A DNA stretch of 64,000 nucleotides. Origin: JAUVPB01 sp965223695 (GTDB taxonomy: Bacteria > Actinomycetota > Thermoleophilia > Gaiellales > Gaiellaceae). A program made the position numbers and the translations under genes. This document shows, piece by piece, positions 27,607 through 37,599 of the stretch (positions are counted from its first letter, which is position 1; the number at the start of each line of letters is the position of its first letter). The notes beneath the pieces were generated by a model. It was not told the origin of the DNA and did no database searches. It saw only the letters and a program-made list of their open reading frames with translations. Location of the stretch: contig CBDCXJ010000024.1 of NCBI GenBank assembly GCA_965223695.1, forward strand, positions 1-64,000, in the 5' to 3' direction.

Positions 27607-28594
27607 CGCACAGGGCCTGTACTGGATGAGCCGTTACTTGGAGCGGGCGGAGCATCTCTGCCGGATGTTGCGGTTGCAGGCGGAGGCTTTGGTGGATCGT
27701 CCGATCAGGGAGGTCTATTTCGGGTGGGGTCGTATCTACGGCAGCGTGAACCGTCAGCCTCCCTGGGGGAGTCTTGAGTTCCTTGACAGCGACGCCTATG
27801 CTTTGGCTGATTCCTACACTCTCGCTGATGATCTCACGTTCGAGCGTTCGCATCCGGGCTCGGTGTGGAGCTGTGTCGCGCTCGGCCGCGAGAACGCGCG
27901 CCAGATGCGCCAGTGCATCAGCGCCGAGATGTGGACCCGCCTGAACCTGGCCTATCTGCGTATCCAGAAGCTGGGCATCCAGGACATCTGGAGGGCCTCC
28001 CCGGAGAGCTTCTACACGGAGACGGCGGTGGAGATCAACACGTTCGCGGGGGTGGCTGCGGCCACCATGTATCGCGGCGAGGGCTGGCGTTTCATGCAGC
28101 TCGGGCGGTTCATCGAACGGGCCCAGCTCTCAGCCGCACTGCTCCTAGCCCAAATCGCCGTGAGCAAGCTCAGCGGGGAGTCCTCGGACGCGGACTGGAC
28201 GAGCCTGCTGCGCCTCTACCACGCTTTCGAGGCCTACAGGCGCCGCTACAGCGTCGAGGTCGACCCCGGCCAGGTGCTGGACCTGCTGGCCACGGACACC
28301 CTGCTGCCCAGCTCGCTGTGCCGGTCGCTTGACATGGCGGCGGCGGAGCTCGCAGCGATCGGCACCGGCCCGGACAAGGGTTCCAGCGACGCGGCCCGGC
28401 GGCTGGCCGGCCGTCTGGTTTCTCTGATCCACTACAACTGGCCGGACAGGGAGGATCGCGAGGCTCTGCTGTGGCAGGTGAACGGGCACTGCCAGGACCT
28501 CCACCAACTCGTGGCCGACACCTATTTCGACTACCCGGTCGGAGACCTCCCAGCCCGCGACGACGAGCCGGCTGACGACGCGTTGACGCAATGA
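27593..28594 (+). CDS. alpha-E domain protein (DUF403)
   Basis: 333 residues, all-helical. It opens LARSAQGLYWMSRYLERAEH, the hallmark start of alpha-E proteins, and includes NARQMRQCISAEMWTRLN and RFIERAQLSAALLL. Its biochemical role is unknown; it is nearly always encoded beside the permuted ATP-grasp and transglutaminase-like proteins and is thought to act with them in peptide or amide synthesis. It overlaps the transglutaminase gene by 4 nt (ATGA). Confidence 0.92.
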   Translation: MLARSAQGLYWMSRYLERAEHLCRMLRLQAEALVDRPIREVYFGWGRIYGSVNRQPPWGSLEFLDSDAYALADSYTLADDLTFERSHPGSVWSCVALGRENARQMRQCISAEMWTRLNLAYLRIQKLGIQDIWRASPESFYTETAVEINTFAGVAAATMYRGEGWRFMQLGRFIERAQLSAALLLAQIAVSKLSGESSDADWTSLLRLYHAFEAYRRRYSVEVDPGQVLDLLATDTLLPSSLCRSLDMAAAELAAIGTGPDKGSSDAARRLAGRLVSLIHYNWPDREDREALLWQVNGHCQDLHQLVADTYFDYPVGDLPARDDEPADDALTQ

Positions 28595-29502
28595 CCGGCC
28601 CGGCGTGCTATGAGATCGAGCACGTCTCCCGCTATTTCTACACCTACCCGGTGCAGCACTGTGTGATGTCGCTTTGCCTGAAGCCGCGCCAGGATGAGGG
28701 GCAGCGGCTGCTGCGATTCGAGGTCGCGACCGACCCGGTCGCGCCTCTGAACGGGGAGCAGGACTGCTTCGGCAACACGAAGCTCGTCCTCAACGTCCAT
28801 CGGGAGCATGAGGCCTTGGAGATCGCCGCTCGCTCCACGGTGGAAACGACGCCCCCCGCCCCGCTTCCGGACTGCCTGGGCGTGGGCGCCTGGGAGGAAA
28901 TGCGCCTGTGGGGGGAGTCTTTCGCCGACTGGGACTTCACGCACGCGAGCGCGTTTGCCCGGCCATCGCCTGCCCTCGCCGCCTTCGTCGAACGTCTGGG
29001 CATTACGCCGGGAGGAGATCCGCTGGAGGCACTGCTGGGGCTTTCGGACACGCTCCACCGCAGCTTCCGGTACGTTCCCGGGAGCACCTCACCGGTCTCT
29101 CCTATCGAGGAGATCCTGGAATCAGGTCGAGGGGTTTGCCAGGACTACACCCACGTCATGATCACGATCGCGCGCTCCTGGGGGGTGCCCGCCCGCTACG
29201 TCTCGGGCTACCTGCACGTCACCGGCCTAGGCGACGAGCAGGTGTCGGAGACAGCCACCCATGCGTGGGTGGAATGCCGGCTGCCCGATCTGGGCTGGGT
29301 CGGCTTCGACCCCACCAACCGGCGGCCCGCCGACGAACGGCACGTGCGCATCGCGGTAGGCCGAGACTACCGAGACGTGTCCCCTACCCGCGGCGTCTTT
29401 CAGGGCAGCGGGGAAAGCCGGCTAGAAATCGACGTGCAGATACGCCCAGCAACAAACACGGCGAAAACAGGTGAACCGCGAACGCGTCCGGGTCAACCCT
29501 AG
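28591..29502 (+). CDS. transglutaminase-like cysteine protease domain protein
   Basis: 303 residues. An N-terminal beta domain (YEIEHVSRYFYTYPVQHC...LKPRQ) precedes the transglutaminase core with a visible triad: Cys183 (GVCQDYTH), His224 (ATHAWVE) and Asp240 (GFDPTN). It probably cleaves or forms isopeptide bonds on the product of the ATP-grasp enzyme. No signal peptide. Translationally coupled to the alpha-E gene through ATGA. The proteasome-like Anbu subunit often found with this trio is not encoded in the window. Confidence 0.92.
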   Translation: MTGPACYEIEHVSRYFYTYPVQHCVMSLCLKPRQDEGQRLLRFEVATDPVAPLNGEQDCFGNTKLVLNVHREHEALEIAARSTVETTPPAPLPDCLGVGAWEEMRLWGESFADWDFTHASAFARPSPALAAFVERLGITPGGDPLEALLGLSDTLHRSFRYVPGSTSPVSPIEEILESGRGVCQDYTHVMITIARSWGVPARYVSGYLHVTGLGDEQVSETATHAWVECRLPDLGWVGFDPTNRRPADERHVRIAVGRDYRDVSPTRGVFQGSGESRLEIDVQIRPATNTAKTGEPRTRPGQP

Positions 29503-29759
29503 ACCACCCCGACCCCATAAGACCCCCCGAACGGGGAGCAGGCACGCCTCGATCCTCCCGTCCAGGGTGGCGGGCGGAGCGTCTTCTACCGGGCGTTCCT
29601 CGTCATGATCTAATGCGATGGCGACGCCGGGCAGCACTCCGATCGTGGCGTCGTTCGAAGCGGTCGGAATCATGCCCGCAGGACCATCAACCGGCTGCGA
29701 CGAACGCACCGAAAACCTGCTGGTGTTCGCCTTCCTGATCGAGTTCCCTCGGCGATGCC

Positions 29760-31468
29760 CTAGCTGTAAGCTAGGGCGCCTTGGAAGAGCGCCTGCCACG
29801 CCTCGACTTCACGCTCGGCCGCCTGTGCAAGCTCGGCCGCGTTGGACATTGATTCGCGGGCCGCATCGGCGGTGCGCGCCCGGATGTCGGCGTCGGCTTT
29901 CTGCCAGTCGTCGTCCTGAGCGAGGAAAGAATCGAGCAACCCGAGCAGGTCGCCATTGGGGTCTTCGCAGTTGTCAAGACCGAAGGCGATCTCGGCCTGA
30001 AGCTCGGGGTGCATCGCACGCACGTGCTCGTCGCGCGAGCAGAAGTCGACAAGGTGCTCGCCGCGGACAACGACGGCTGCGTAGTCCTTTGGGTTCCGCG
30101 TGCAGCGCCCGGCGCCCTGAACGATCCGTGTGCGAATGCGCTCGGCGAGCACTCGGCGCGCCTTCAGGTGGTCGAAGAGGAACCGCTCTTGCAGGTGAGT
30201 GCCCGCCGGCAACCCACTGAGCACGATCAGCCTGCAGCTCTCGTCGGGCAAGTCGATCCCGTCGTAGCGGTTGGCGAGCAGCAGAGCCGCACGCTGCTCG
30301 CTCGTGAAGGCAGCGAAATCCTCCTCGACCTGATCTGTTCGCATGCGCGCGATGTCGTCCGGCAAGCAGGTGGCCTCGAAGCGCTCAAGGTCGGCATAGG
30401 AGGGGGCGATCACGAGCGCTCGTCCCGCGCGCTCGATCGCCCGCGTGACGAACTCGTCGCCCTCGGCCGGCCCGTGCGCAGCGTTGGGGAAGAGGAAGAA
30501 CCGACGGCCCGAGCCATGCTTGTCCCAGCCGGCCGGCACGGGCAGACGCTTGATCCGCGGTACACCGAATGACCGCTCGAGCTCGCCACCCGAGCCGAGC
30601 GTCGCTGACATGTAGATGCGCTGCTGCGCATCGGCGAAGGGCTGGTGCTCCGAGGTGGGCGGGATCAGCGGCCGGATCAGGATCTCGTTCCAGGAGACAT
30701 AGACAAGGCAATGCTCGAGCGCGTCGGCGATCATCTCGCTGGCGTAGGCGTTGTGGCCGTGCGCGTGCGCCCCGAGCGCCTCGCGCAACACGTCGGCATG
30801 CGCGGCGACCGCGCGCGGGGGCACCAGCTCGACGTCATTTCTACGCCACGGGTCGAGGCCAGCGTCGCGCATCCGCTCGGCGAAGGCGTTCGGCAGTGCG
30901 TCGATCACGTTGGCGAGGAGCGCCTCATAAAGGGTGCCCTCGCTGCGCTTGGCGGTCACCGACCAGAGGCCGGCGACCGCTCCCTCGCCGGCGTGGGCGT
31001 CGTCGAGGATGACGGTCTGGGCGTTGTCGATGCTTGGATTCGAGTTGAAGACCCCGTGGTAGGTCGTGACAGCGATCGCCCGGGCGCGCTGGTACGACAA
31101 GAACTCGCCGCGTTCGTAGCTGGCCTGCGGTCCGGTCAACGTGACGGCGGGGATCCCATAGTTGCTCGCCTTGCTCGCCGCCTGGCGGGCGAGCTGGATG
31201 TTCGGGCAGAGGTATGTGATCCGCTGGCCGTGGGCACGACGGCGGTACTCGGCGAGGAGAAGGCCGACAAGCGTCTTGCCACCGCCCGTGGGCAGCTCAA
31301 GCGCGACATCCTTCGTGCCGGCCGGCAGCGACAGTAGTCGCGCAGCAGGTCGGCCTGGTGTGCCCACAAGTGACGGACAGCACCATCGGTCGTCCGCAGC
31401 GAGCGAAACAGCACCTCGGGCGACTCAGGAACATCGGCGACCTCAGCTCGCGTAACGAACCTCGACAT
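29760..31468 (-). pseudogene. superfamily 2 DEAD/DEAH-like helicase, -1 frameshift near N-terminus
   Basis: The intact main frame (29760-31367) has motif I LPTGGGKT, a DEAH variant ILDDAHAG, motif III MSATLG and motif VI QGAGRCTRN. The true N-terminus lies in another frame: an ATG at 31468 begins SRFVTRAEVADVPESPEVLF and runs into LWAHQADLLRDY. One base lost at 31334-31335 (TACTG for TACCTG on the coding strand) separates it from LSLPAGTKDVALEL. A downstream start could still make a protein lacking about 45 residues but keeping motif I. Isolated; role unknown, possibly a defence or repair helicase. Confidence 0.78.
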
Positions 31469-31469
31469 A

Positions 31470-31777
31470 GGCCAAGCGTATCGGCACGACCCGGCTACTC
31501 CACCCGGCTGAACCGCACCCCCGAACGCGTTGCCCACTCCAGCGCCTCCGCAGAACTGCGCCACCGGCCGCCCACGCCAACATCACTCCGCATCCCGCTG
31601 ATGACACGCCCCGACATACGCAGCCGACACCAACAGCGTCCCCCTCCCACAACCCGCACCGAAGACCGGCCAGCCCCGGCAGGAAACGTCACCTAGAAAC
31701 ACCTCCGCCACTGACCCAGACACCAAGGCTCAGCGCTCCCAACCTCCAAAGGAGTAGATGTCGCTTCGCTTCGAAAG
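31470..31777. other. gene-free stretch
   Basis: No convincing gene. A minus-strand frame (to 31692) is open for about 65 codons without family match. The segment looks like degraded coding DNA. Confidence 0.4.
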
Positions 31778-31874
31778 TGGGTAAAAACTGCCGGATTCGT
31801 GGGTAACCGCTCAAAGTCACTACCAGCAGACCCGCATGGATACAGGCATTCCGCGTTTCGCCAAACCCTCCTAG
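31778..31874 (+). repeat. terminus-type repeat X, copy 3
   Basis: 97 nt. It starts TGGGTAAAAACTGCCGGA, repeats TGGGTAACCGC 21 nt later and ends GTTTCGCCAAACCCTCCTAG. Both boxes, the spacing, a central ATGGA and the outer end match 38946-39041. Paired TGGGTAA boxes resemble the multiple terminal repeats of some insertion sequences (IS21 for example), but the family is not established. Confidence 0.7.
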
Positions 31875-31886
31875 GACGGTGGCCTC

Positions 31887-32144
31887 GTGCATGAATACGA
31901 CAAGGGGCTGTCGTGGCGTGTGCGGCAGGCGTTGGAACGAGGGCTACAGTCTGGGGTAGGCTCGGCGGCAGCGCGACAGCGAGGGCACAACCATGCCCTC
32001 GAACCGCGAGTGGAAGGGTGGGAGGGGGAGCTCCGAAGCAGCTTGGACTGCTGTTCCTCCGTATCCCTCCCTGAGATTCGGAGAAGTCGTTCCGAGGCGG
32101 GAGTCCGACCTGCCCTGATATTCGTGTATGCGATCTTCTTGTGA
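31887..32144 (+). CDS. hypothetical protein (doubtful)
   Basis: An 85-codon frame starting MHEYDKGLSWRVRQALERG. The first 20 residues look protein-like, but the rest is low in sequence character and ends without conserved features. It begins 12 nt after repeat X. It may be a truncated gene cut at its 3' side. No family recognised. Confidence 0.25.
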   Translation: MHEYDKGLSWRVRQALERGLQSGVGSAAARQRGHNHALEPRVEGWEGELRSSLDCCSSVSLPEIRRSRSEAGVRPALIFVYAIFL

Positions 32145-32275
32145 TCTGGCAAGTCGAGCGTCGGTTCGGCTTGACGGCCTCTCTCCTCAGCCGCGCTATT
32201 CGTCGTCGTGTCAGCCGGAACGGGCGGGTTTAAGCGCGGTCTTCATGGCGGAACCGGTGGCGCTGCCGGCCTGCT

Positions 32276-33457
32276 TCACCACTTTGTGGACTCTTCCGCG
32301 TAAACGTGGTCCGGCAATGCATAGCGGATTCCTTCCTCGTCGAACAACGACGTATCCAGCAAGGAAGTAAATCTGGCGAAGTTGCTGTCTTGGCGACGGG
32401 CCGGCAACAGTCTATTCAGGATCTGAGCATAACGTTGTTGCGTCTTGAACCACCAGACGACTCCGAAGGAAGAAACTTCCGGGTACATCAGTGAATCGGC
32501 GGTCTTTTTTCCGATAAGACCGCGGGAAACACGGTACACGTATCCGGCTAAGCGGCGGCGGTCCTCCGGATCGGTAATCCCGGCAATCAAAGGAGCTGAG
32601 TTCACCAAAGAGTGAGCCATCACGATTGACTCCATGGGGGAATCAGGCTCGCACATGAGGCCGATGTCGTACAGCTTTAGAGCTTCATCGCCATCGCGGA
32701 ACAAGATGGTCTCAGGAATGCCCATCAAGTAACCGCTGTAGCGCCAAACGGCCATGAAGCTATCGTATTCCTCATCATTGTATTTGGCGCCCAAGGACTT
32801 CATATGTTTCAGCAGTCTTGCCGAGAAAGAGGAAATGGCAAAACCCAAATGCGCCGCGCTAATCGGCACACCCCAAGCTTCAGCGTCCCAGTCCTTGAAA
32901 TTGCCTAGGAGATGCCTCAACCGTGCATGGACAATTCTGATACGGACTGAGAGCTTCCAACCGTCTCCATACCTGTACATGCCGTCCGGAAAGAATATCT
33001 CCATCATGTGACGGTTATTCTGTCCCAAACGCCTGATGCCTTGGTCTCGTACTCGCCCGGTGACGAAGAATGACTTCGCTATATTTGTCGTAAAGCCTTC
33101 TATCAGAACGCCTGCGACGAATGCCGCAAGAATCACCTGCGAGTTCCTGTGAAACATGCGGATAGCCGGAGCGAATTCAGAATACTTCAGCCATTCCGGC
33201 GGCGTTTCAGCCTCTTTGAAGAATTGTCGCAGTGAGGCTGGCGCGTCCCGCAGAGCTTCTTCACCTTCGCCATTCATGGCTGCTTCGATGAGTCGATGTG
33301 ACTCTTCTGAACTAAGCTCTGCTAGATCTGCCGTCATCGCTTCGGCCAGCGGGTCTCCAAGGCGTGTGTGCTCAATGTAATTTGTCGCCATCGCGACGTC
33401 TATTTTTAGAGCCTTCAAGTAACCCCGATTGTAGTCAGTAGGTGTGTTTATTGGCAC
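32276..33457 (-). CDS. MpaB/DUF2236-family (rubber-oxygenase-like) haem oxygenase
   Basis: 393 residues of the oxygenase MpaB / latex-clearing-protein catalytic domain family. Seen are a core with FVTGRVRDQGIRRL, RIRIVHARLRHLL (haem-region His and Arg), WGVPISAAHLGFAISSFSA and YLMGIPETILF. The family binds haem b and acts on lipid-like or polyisoprenoid substrates. The gene is visibly less GC-rich than its surroundings, with many A/T third positions, and ends 4 nt after the start side of the MMPL gene, so the two were probably acquired together. Confidence 0.8.
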   Translation of the reverse strand: MPINTPTDYNRGYLKALKIDVAMATNYIEHTRLGDPLAEAMTADLAELSSEESHRLIEAAMNGEGEEALRDAPASLRQFFKEAETPPEWLKYSEFAPAIRMFHRNSQVILAAFVAGVLIEGFTTNIAKSFFVTGRVRDQGIRRLGQNNRHMMEIFFPDGMYRYGDGWKLSVRIRIVHARLRHLLGNFKDWDAEAWGVPISAAHLGFAISSFSARLLKHMKSLGAKYNDEEYDSFMAVWRYSGYLMGIPETILFRDGDEALKLYDIGLMCEPDSPMESIVMAHSLVNSAPLIAGITDPEDRRRLAGYVYRVSRGLIGKKTADSLMYPEVSSFGVVWWFKTQQRYAQILNRLLPARRQDSNFARFTSLLDTSLFDEEGIRYALPDHVYAEESTKW

Positions 33458-33461
33458 TCAC

Positions 33462-35756
33462 TTACACCTCCTCTGAGGTTCTGCTCTCGACGATGGGAAC
33501 TTCATGTTTCTGCGGTTCTACTCGTAGATCCGGAAGCCAACTCAGCCAAGATGGCAGGTACCAGTTCCGCTCGCCCAGCATCTCCATGCTGGCCGGGACG
33601 AGGACCGAGCGCACGAGGGTTGCGTCTATAAATACGGCTACAGCCAGCCCGAACCCGACCTGTTGGTTGACGGTGGTGTTGCCCATGGCGAAAGCACCGA
33701 ACACGGCGACCATTATGAGAGCAGCACCGGTGATCAAACCCGCAGTGGAGCGCAGGCCGTAGGCCACGGACTCGGCGTTGTTCCCCGTCTGATCGTAGCG
33801 TTCCCGGATGCGGCTGAGAAGGAAGACGTGGTAGTCCATGGAGAGGCCGAAGAGGATGGAAAAGAGGAATAACGGAATCCAGACATCGATGACCTCGGCA
33901 TGCTGAAAACCGAGGAGGTCTGTGGCCACGCCCTTTTGGAAGACAAGAACCATAAGGCCATAGGCAGTGCCGACCGAGAGGAGGTTCATGAAGACGGCCT
34001 TGAGGGGGATGACTATGGAGCGGAACACGAGCATGAGCACCAGGAAGCTCAAGCCGAGGACGAAGGCAAAAACTATGGGCGTGTACCGCTGGACGATGGC
34101 GAATACATCCGCAACTTCCCCGCTCACGCCGCCGACGAAGACCTCCGCGTCGACTCCGTTGAAAGCGGCGGGGATGTATTGATCGCGTATGGTCTCCACG
34201 ACATCAACGGCGGCCTGGGTGCGGGGTTCACCGGGGATGAGCACTTGGAGCAAGGCGAGCTCCCCTGACGGGGCAGGCTGCGCGGCGCCCAATTCGCCGG
34301 AAGGGCCAATGAAGGGCTTGATCTGCAAACCCTCGCGGGCCGTGAGGGAAGCTTGAAGCTCGCCTATCGCCCGCTGGACCTGCGGGCTGGAGATATCCCC
34401 ATCGATGACGATGTCGGTGGGATTGACGAGGCCGAAAGAGAAGTGCTCTTCCATGACGAAGAAGGCGTCGCGCGTCTGGGTCCCTTCGGGGAAGGCGTCT
34501 ACGCCGTTTAGCCCCGTCTGGATCTGGAAGTAGAAGACGGTAGCGGCCACCATCGGAGCGGCGACGACGACGAAGCTAATCACCGGGGCCCGGCTGACCA
34601 CGCGGGCTATAATCTTCCAGAAGCCTTGCCTGGAGGACTCGGAGGGCGTGATTCGCGACTTGCCGAAGAAGGGGATGGGCAGGTGGTTGATTCTCGGACC
34701 GAGGATCGCGAGGTTGGCAGGCAGAAGGGTGAGAGTGGCCGCTAATGCAACCAGCACGACCAGTATGGCCCCAATGGCGAGGGACTGGAAAAAGGAGAAA
34801 GGAACGATCAGGAGACCGCATAGGGCAATGATCACGGTGACGCCGCTGAACAGGACGGTGCGGCCGGCGGTTGCGCCAGCCCGCTCGATGGCCTCTTTAG
34901 TGTCGAAGCCGCGGGCCAATTCGTCGCGGTAGCGGGAGATAATAACTAGGGAATAGTCAATCCCCACAGCTAACCCGATCATGATGATCATGAGGGTGAC
35001 GAAGAAGATCAACTCGAAGGCCTGACCAATGAGCGCCGTAATGCCCAATGCGACTACGATGGCGGCGACGGACAGACCTACAGGCATGAGCGCAGCAGCG
35101 ATGGTGCCGAAGAGAACCGCGAGAATGACGAGGGCGACAGGTAGACCGATCCGTTCTCCTTGCCTGAGGTCATTTTCCGCCAGTTCGTTGTTGTCATGGG
35201 CGATACTGGCCTCTCCCACCATGAGAACGTGGAAGCCGTCCTTCCTATCCGCTTCCTCGACGACGCGGAGGACGGCAGGAATGTTTTCTAAGGCTTCTTC
35301 GAAGGAGCCAGTCATGACCAAGGGTACTATGGTGGTCATGCGGTCTTTGGAGGAAACAAGGGTTGGGTCGTTGGTTAGGTAGTAGTTTCGTTGAGCGGTC
35401 GGCTTTACAACGTCGTCCCCCAGGGAGAGAACATCTTCGTAGACCGCTTGTACCTTTGCCTGGAACTTGGGGTCATCCACGGTAAGGGAGTCCGACTGGA
35501 CGACAACGATTTCGCTGATCGCTTTGGGGCCTCGCAGCCGGTCTTTCAGCAGACGGTCGGCGCGTTCGGACTCGGCGCTGCTTCCCAGCCGAAACTCCGT
35601 TGTCGTGCCCTTATCGAGTATGTCTGTGATCGGCTTCGGACCGGGAGCCATCTCAGCGTCTGCGGCGAGCCCGCCGGCAACCAACATTACGACGGCCCAG
35701 ATAGCGATGACTAAAAATGGCCTTCGCGCGCTGACGCGGGCTAGAAACTCAGTAAT
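33462..35756 (-). CDS. MMPL-family RND transporter
   Basis: Two repeats of the RND/MMPL layout: an extracytoplasmic domain, five to six membrane helices (LPVALVILAVLFGTIAAALM, FVTLMIIMIGLAVGIDYSLV), a second external domain, then a matching helix set (LFLFSILFGLSMDYHVFLLS). The GIDYS and SMDYHV motifs carry the proton-relay region. From the ATG at 35687 it would lack the first membrane helix. The frame is open upstream (EFLARVSARRPFLVIAIWAV) to an ATT at 35756 preceded by GAAGGGA, so a rare ATT start giving 764 residues is likely. It probably exports lipids or lipophilic products. Confidence 0.85.
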   Translation of the reverse strand: MTEFLARVSARRPFLVIAIWAVVMLVAGGLAADAEMAPGPKPITDILDKGTTTEFRLGSSAESERADRLLKDRLRGPKAISEIVVVQSDSLTVDDPKFQAKVQAVYEDVLSLGDDVVKPTAQRNYYLTNDPTLVSSKDRMTTIVPLVMTGSFEEALENIPAVLRVVEEADRKDGFHVLMVGEASIAHDNNELAENDLRQGERIGLPVALVILAVLFGTIAAALMPVGLSVAAIVVALGITALIGQAFELIFFVTLMIIMIGLAVGIDYSLVIISRYRDELARGFDTKEAIERAGATAGRTVLFSGVTVIIALCGLLIVPFSFFQSLAIGAILVVLVALAATLTLLPANLAILGPRINHLPIPFFGKSRITPSESSRQGFWKIIARVVSRAPVISFVVVAAPMVAATVFYFQIQTGLNGVDAFPEGTQTRDAFFVMEEHFSFGLVNPTDIVIDGDISSPQVQRAIGELQASLTAREGLQIKPFIGPSGELGAAQPAPSGELALLQVLIPGEPRTQAAVDVVETIRDQYIPAAFNGVDAEVFVGGVSGEVADVFAIVQRYTPIVFAFVLGLSFLVLMLVFRSIVIPLKAVFMNLLSVGTAYGLMVLVFQKGVATDLLGFQHAEVIDVWIPLFLFSILFGLSMDYHVFLLSRIRERYDQTGNNAESVAYGLRSTAGLITGAALIMVAVFGAFAMGNTTVNQQVGFGLAVAVFIDATLVRSVLVPASMEMLGERNWYLPSWLSWLPDLRVEPQKHEVPIVESRTSEEV

Positions 35757-36233
35757 GGGGCAAGTCCCTTCACCCGACTAGCTCGTTGGCGCCGGAGGCC
35801 GTCCCCCTGGCGGCGGGACGCGGGATGCCCGTCGTAGGGCGTGCCGCAAGGACCGCGGCGGCGAAAGATAGAGACATCAGATAGTCGGCCCGTCGGTGAC
35901 AGGGCAGAGGCGGTAAGGATCGCTGGAGCACGCCCAGAGCCGCGAGCCCTCTCCGCCAAAGTCTCATCCCCGCCGCTTCCAGAGGTCACGGCCTGCAGCG
36001 TACACGTGGGGAAGACCCGGCACCAGGCGCGGCGATAAACGTCGGCGCCCCGGCTGACCCGGCGCCGGCCGGTGAATAGACCTGGGAGCTAGTTTCCGGC
36101 GGCGGCGTTGGCAGCGGCAGGAGACCGCCCGATTGTGTGGAATGGGGTGAGAACGGCCACTCGCACTGGCCTCGGCGTGGCCGCCTGGAGTGGCCCGACC
36201 TCGCGTCGGTGTTCTTTGTATTTCTATATCGAA
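35757..36233. other. gene-free stretch between MMPL gene and IS21 relic
   Basis: No credible gene on either strand. Open frames are short, rich in Arg/Pro and without family match. Part of it is probably the outer end of the IS21 relic. Confidence 0.4.
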
Positions 36234-37390
36234 TCATTCCTCGCCACGCGCTCCGACGGTGACCCCTCGGCCTCTTCGAGCGAGTCCGTGCCGGAAGCGC
36301 CACGATTCGTTGCCGGTCTCGATGATGTGCGCCCGGTGGGTGATCCGGTCGACGACGGCCTTGGCCAGCCTTGGGTCAGGAAAGACCTTCGCCTACTCGC
36401 CGAAGGGCAGGTTGGTGGTCACGATCAATGAGGCCCGCTCGTTGCGCTCGGAGATGATCTGGAAGACGAGATCGGCCGCCCCCTCGGGAAGGGCGAGGTA
36501 GCCGAGCTCGTCGAGCACCAGAAGCTCGATCCGCCCGTAGCGTCCGACGACGCGGGCCAGCTCCCGCCGCGGCGACTGCCCGCCCGTCGAGGGCTCCCGC
36601 CGCGAGCGCGCCCCGGACCGCCAGCTCGACCCGCTCAGGAGCCAGCTCGCGGCAGAGCAGGCAGACGTCGATCAGCTGCCGCGCTGCCTCCGAGGCGCCG
36701 TAGCGGCCCTCGATCCCTTGCCAGAGCTCGTCGTAGACCCCGGGCCACGCTCGGCGCTCGCGCTCCTGGGCAAGCGGCAGCGAGCCGGCGAGCGCCCCCG
36801 GCTTGCGCCTGAGCAGCTCGAGGTAGTGATCGAGAGAGGCGGAGACGCCGAAGCGGCCCTGTGCGCGCTCGTGGCGAGCGATCTCGCGTCCGGGGTGGTT
36901 AAAGGACGAGCTCGCGGGCGCCTAGCTTCGCCTGCACGCGCAGCCCGACGAGCGAGACCGGGACCGCGCAGGTCTCCAACTGCTCGGCAGGGAGCGGCCG
37001 CAGCTTCCGTCGCTCACGTCCAAGCGACTCCCCGACCGTCTCGGCCCGCCCGGCGATCCGCTGTTTCAGATCGCCCGCGCAGGCGCGTTCGAGGAGTTCG
37101 TTGAGCCCTGCGAGCGAGTCGAGCTCCGGAACCGGCATGAGATGGCGGCGGCGGAAGCGCCCGATCTCCGATTCGACACCGCCCTTCTCGTGGGCGCCCT
37201 CGATCCCCGGCATGGTGAAGACGGACTCGTAGAGATAATGGGAGCGAAGGGCGACGAAGCGGTCGCTCTCCTCACGTCGCCTGCCGCGGAGGATCCGCTC
37301 GACCGCCGAGCGGAGGTTATCGTAGCGGATCCGCCCGAAAACGCCGCAAGACGCCCGCAGCCAGTCCCTCAGATCGACTATTTCGCCGGC
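36234..37390 (-). pseudogene. IS21-family relic: fused istA and istB fragments
   Basis: Reading leftwards from 37390: an IstA middle part (RIRYDNLRSAVERILRGRR, GAHEKGGVESEIGRFRRRH), a frameshift near 36900, and the IstA C-terminal domain (VSASLDHYLELLRRKPGALA). Near 36560-36600 it passes directly into the second half of IstB (ELLVLDELGYLALPEGAADL, IVTTNLPFGE), so the IstB Walker A region is deleted. A TAG at 36393-36395 replaces the Trp of the GEW motif. IstB homology ends at the TGA at 36234. Non-functional. Confidence 0.82.
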
Positions 37391-37408
37391 CCACCGTCCC
37401 TTCGTATG

Positions 37409-37443
37409 ACAGAGGTGACCTGCCCCCGGTGTTTGTGGCGGGG
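37409..37443 (+). repeat. orphan IS3 terminal repeat
   Basis: TGACCTGCCCCCGGTGTTTG and the following GGCGGGGCTT match the right end at 23992-24022 with two differences. No transposase accompanies it. It marks the edge of the IS21 relic and so a lost IS3 insertion. Confidence 0.6.
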
Positions 37444-37599
37444 CTTATGTGTTGGTGCTGTGGTGTGGGCCTCTTTGCGGGTTGTGGGTTGGTGCTGGGG
37501 GCGCAGGGCGCGCGGGTGCGGGCGTGGTGGTTTGGGGTGTGGGTGGGCGGTACCCGGGGGGCTGTGGGGGCGGGGCTAGTTGTGGGTCTGGCGCCAACC

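Noticed and set aside
29618..30220. 200-codon plus-strand frame overlapping the helicase gene
   Set aside because: Most of it is antisense to helicase motifs; only the first 140 nt are free and show no family match.
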